Below, one piece after another: positions 33,215-33,314 of a DNA stretch of 33,314 nucleotides (position 1 is its first letter; the number at the start of each line of letters is the position of its first letter). Made by a program: the position numbers and the translations under genes. The notes below the pieces were generated by a model. It did not search any database and was not told the DNA's origin. It worked only from the letters and a program-made list of their open reading frames with translations. This stretch comes from UBA7672 sp036733305 (lineage in GTDB: Bacteria; Pseudomonadota; Alphaproteobacteria; Caulobacterales; Hyphomonadaceae): assembly GCA_036733305.1 (NCBI GenBank), contig DAINAT010000027.1, forward strand, positions 1 to 33,314. Direction: 5' to 3'.

Positions 33215-33314
33215 CCTGCCCAGCCAGACGCCGCCCACAGAAACGCGCCGTTCCATCAGCGTGCTGATCCCGTTCTTCAACGAGGCCGGCAATATCCAGC
33301 CCCTGATCGACGAG
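33204..33314 (+). CDS. GT2-family glycosyltransferase, N-terminus only
   Basis: The reading frame runs off the window edge. After a short polar lead, RRSISVLIPFFNEAGNIQPL is the classic first strand and loop of GT2 glycosyltransferases of the dolichyl/undecaprenyl-phosphate sugar transferase type, where the Asn-Glu loop helps bind the nucleotide sugar. No ATG exists between the in-frame stop at 33147 and this motif. TTG 33204 with GGGGA upstream is my best start; TTG 33189 is another. Confidence 0.7.
   Translation, partial: MGSDLPSQTPPTETRRSISVLIPFFNEAGNIQPLIDE

Noticed and set aside
1..33314. Search for tRNA, rRNA, tmRNA, SRP or RNase P RNA
   Set aside because: No T-loop GTTCGA-type arms in cloverleaf context and no conserved RNA cores were seen.

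Overview
The window looks like chromosomal DNA of a GC-rich alphaproteobacterium, most likely Caulobacterales or Hyphomonadaceae. The clues are a ROSE-type leader in front of an Hsp20 gene, a small lipoprotein resembling the CC0125/CC1285 family, a CYP153-type P450, many short lipoproteins, and intergenic palindromic repeats of an alphaproteobacterial type. The placement is inferred from gene content; there is no rRNA or other marker gene. I found no tRNA, rRNA, CRISPR array, transposase or phage gene.

Left part (1-8064). A leftward two-gene unit stands out. First comes a 1721-residue protein made almost wholly of 8-residue repeats: five leading residues, 213 octads plus one 6-residue unit, and six trailing residues. 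Then, after a strong hairpin, comes a TPR-containing GT41 (OGT/SPINDLY-type) glycosyltransferase with its key residues intact. I propose a glycosyltransferase with its own Ser/Thr-rich repeat substrate. The substitution pattern in the repeat has a hidden period of about 3.43 octads (about 27.4 residues), as expected for a superhelix with an acidic/Asn stripe on one face. This is the most novel item in the window.

Middle part (8065-16122). Mostly rightward envelope and stress genes: a lipoprotein amidase, a four-EF-hand protein, a GlsB-like membrane protein, a seven-helix membrane protein (leftward), two lipoproteins, an extended SDR reductase, and a CoxE-like VWA protein followed directly by a small coupled gene.

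Centre (16123-24254). Repeat-rich intergenic DNA, a leftward methyltransferase-lipoprotein and hydrolase pair, an Hsp20 gene under a predicted RNA thermometer, a leftward pair of a GST-like protein with an Arg-rich tail and a rhomboid protease, an unknown protein whose Shine-Dalgarno sits in a hairpin loop, and a small periplasmic protein.

Right part (24255-33314). Metabolism: acyl-CoA dehydrogenase, two leftward lipoproteins (one with a CxxCH haem motif), formate-tetrahydrofolate ligase with a VOC protein, a Tat-type lipoprotein amidase, a membrane-anchored hydrolase, a CYP153-type P450 (leftward), and the first codons of a GT2 glycosyltransferase cut by the window end.

Three families of dispersed palindromic repeats fill the longer gaps. 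Positions, counts and motif residues were worked out by hand from the sequence. Family names rest on recognised motifs, not on database searches.
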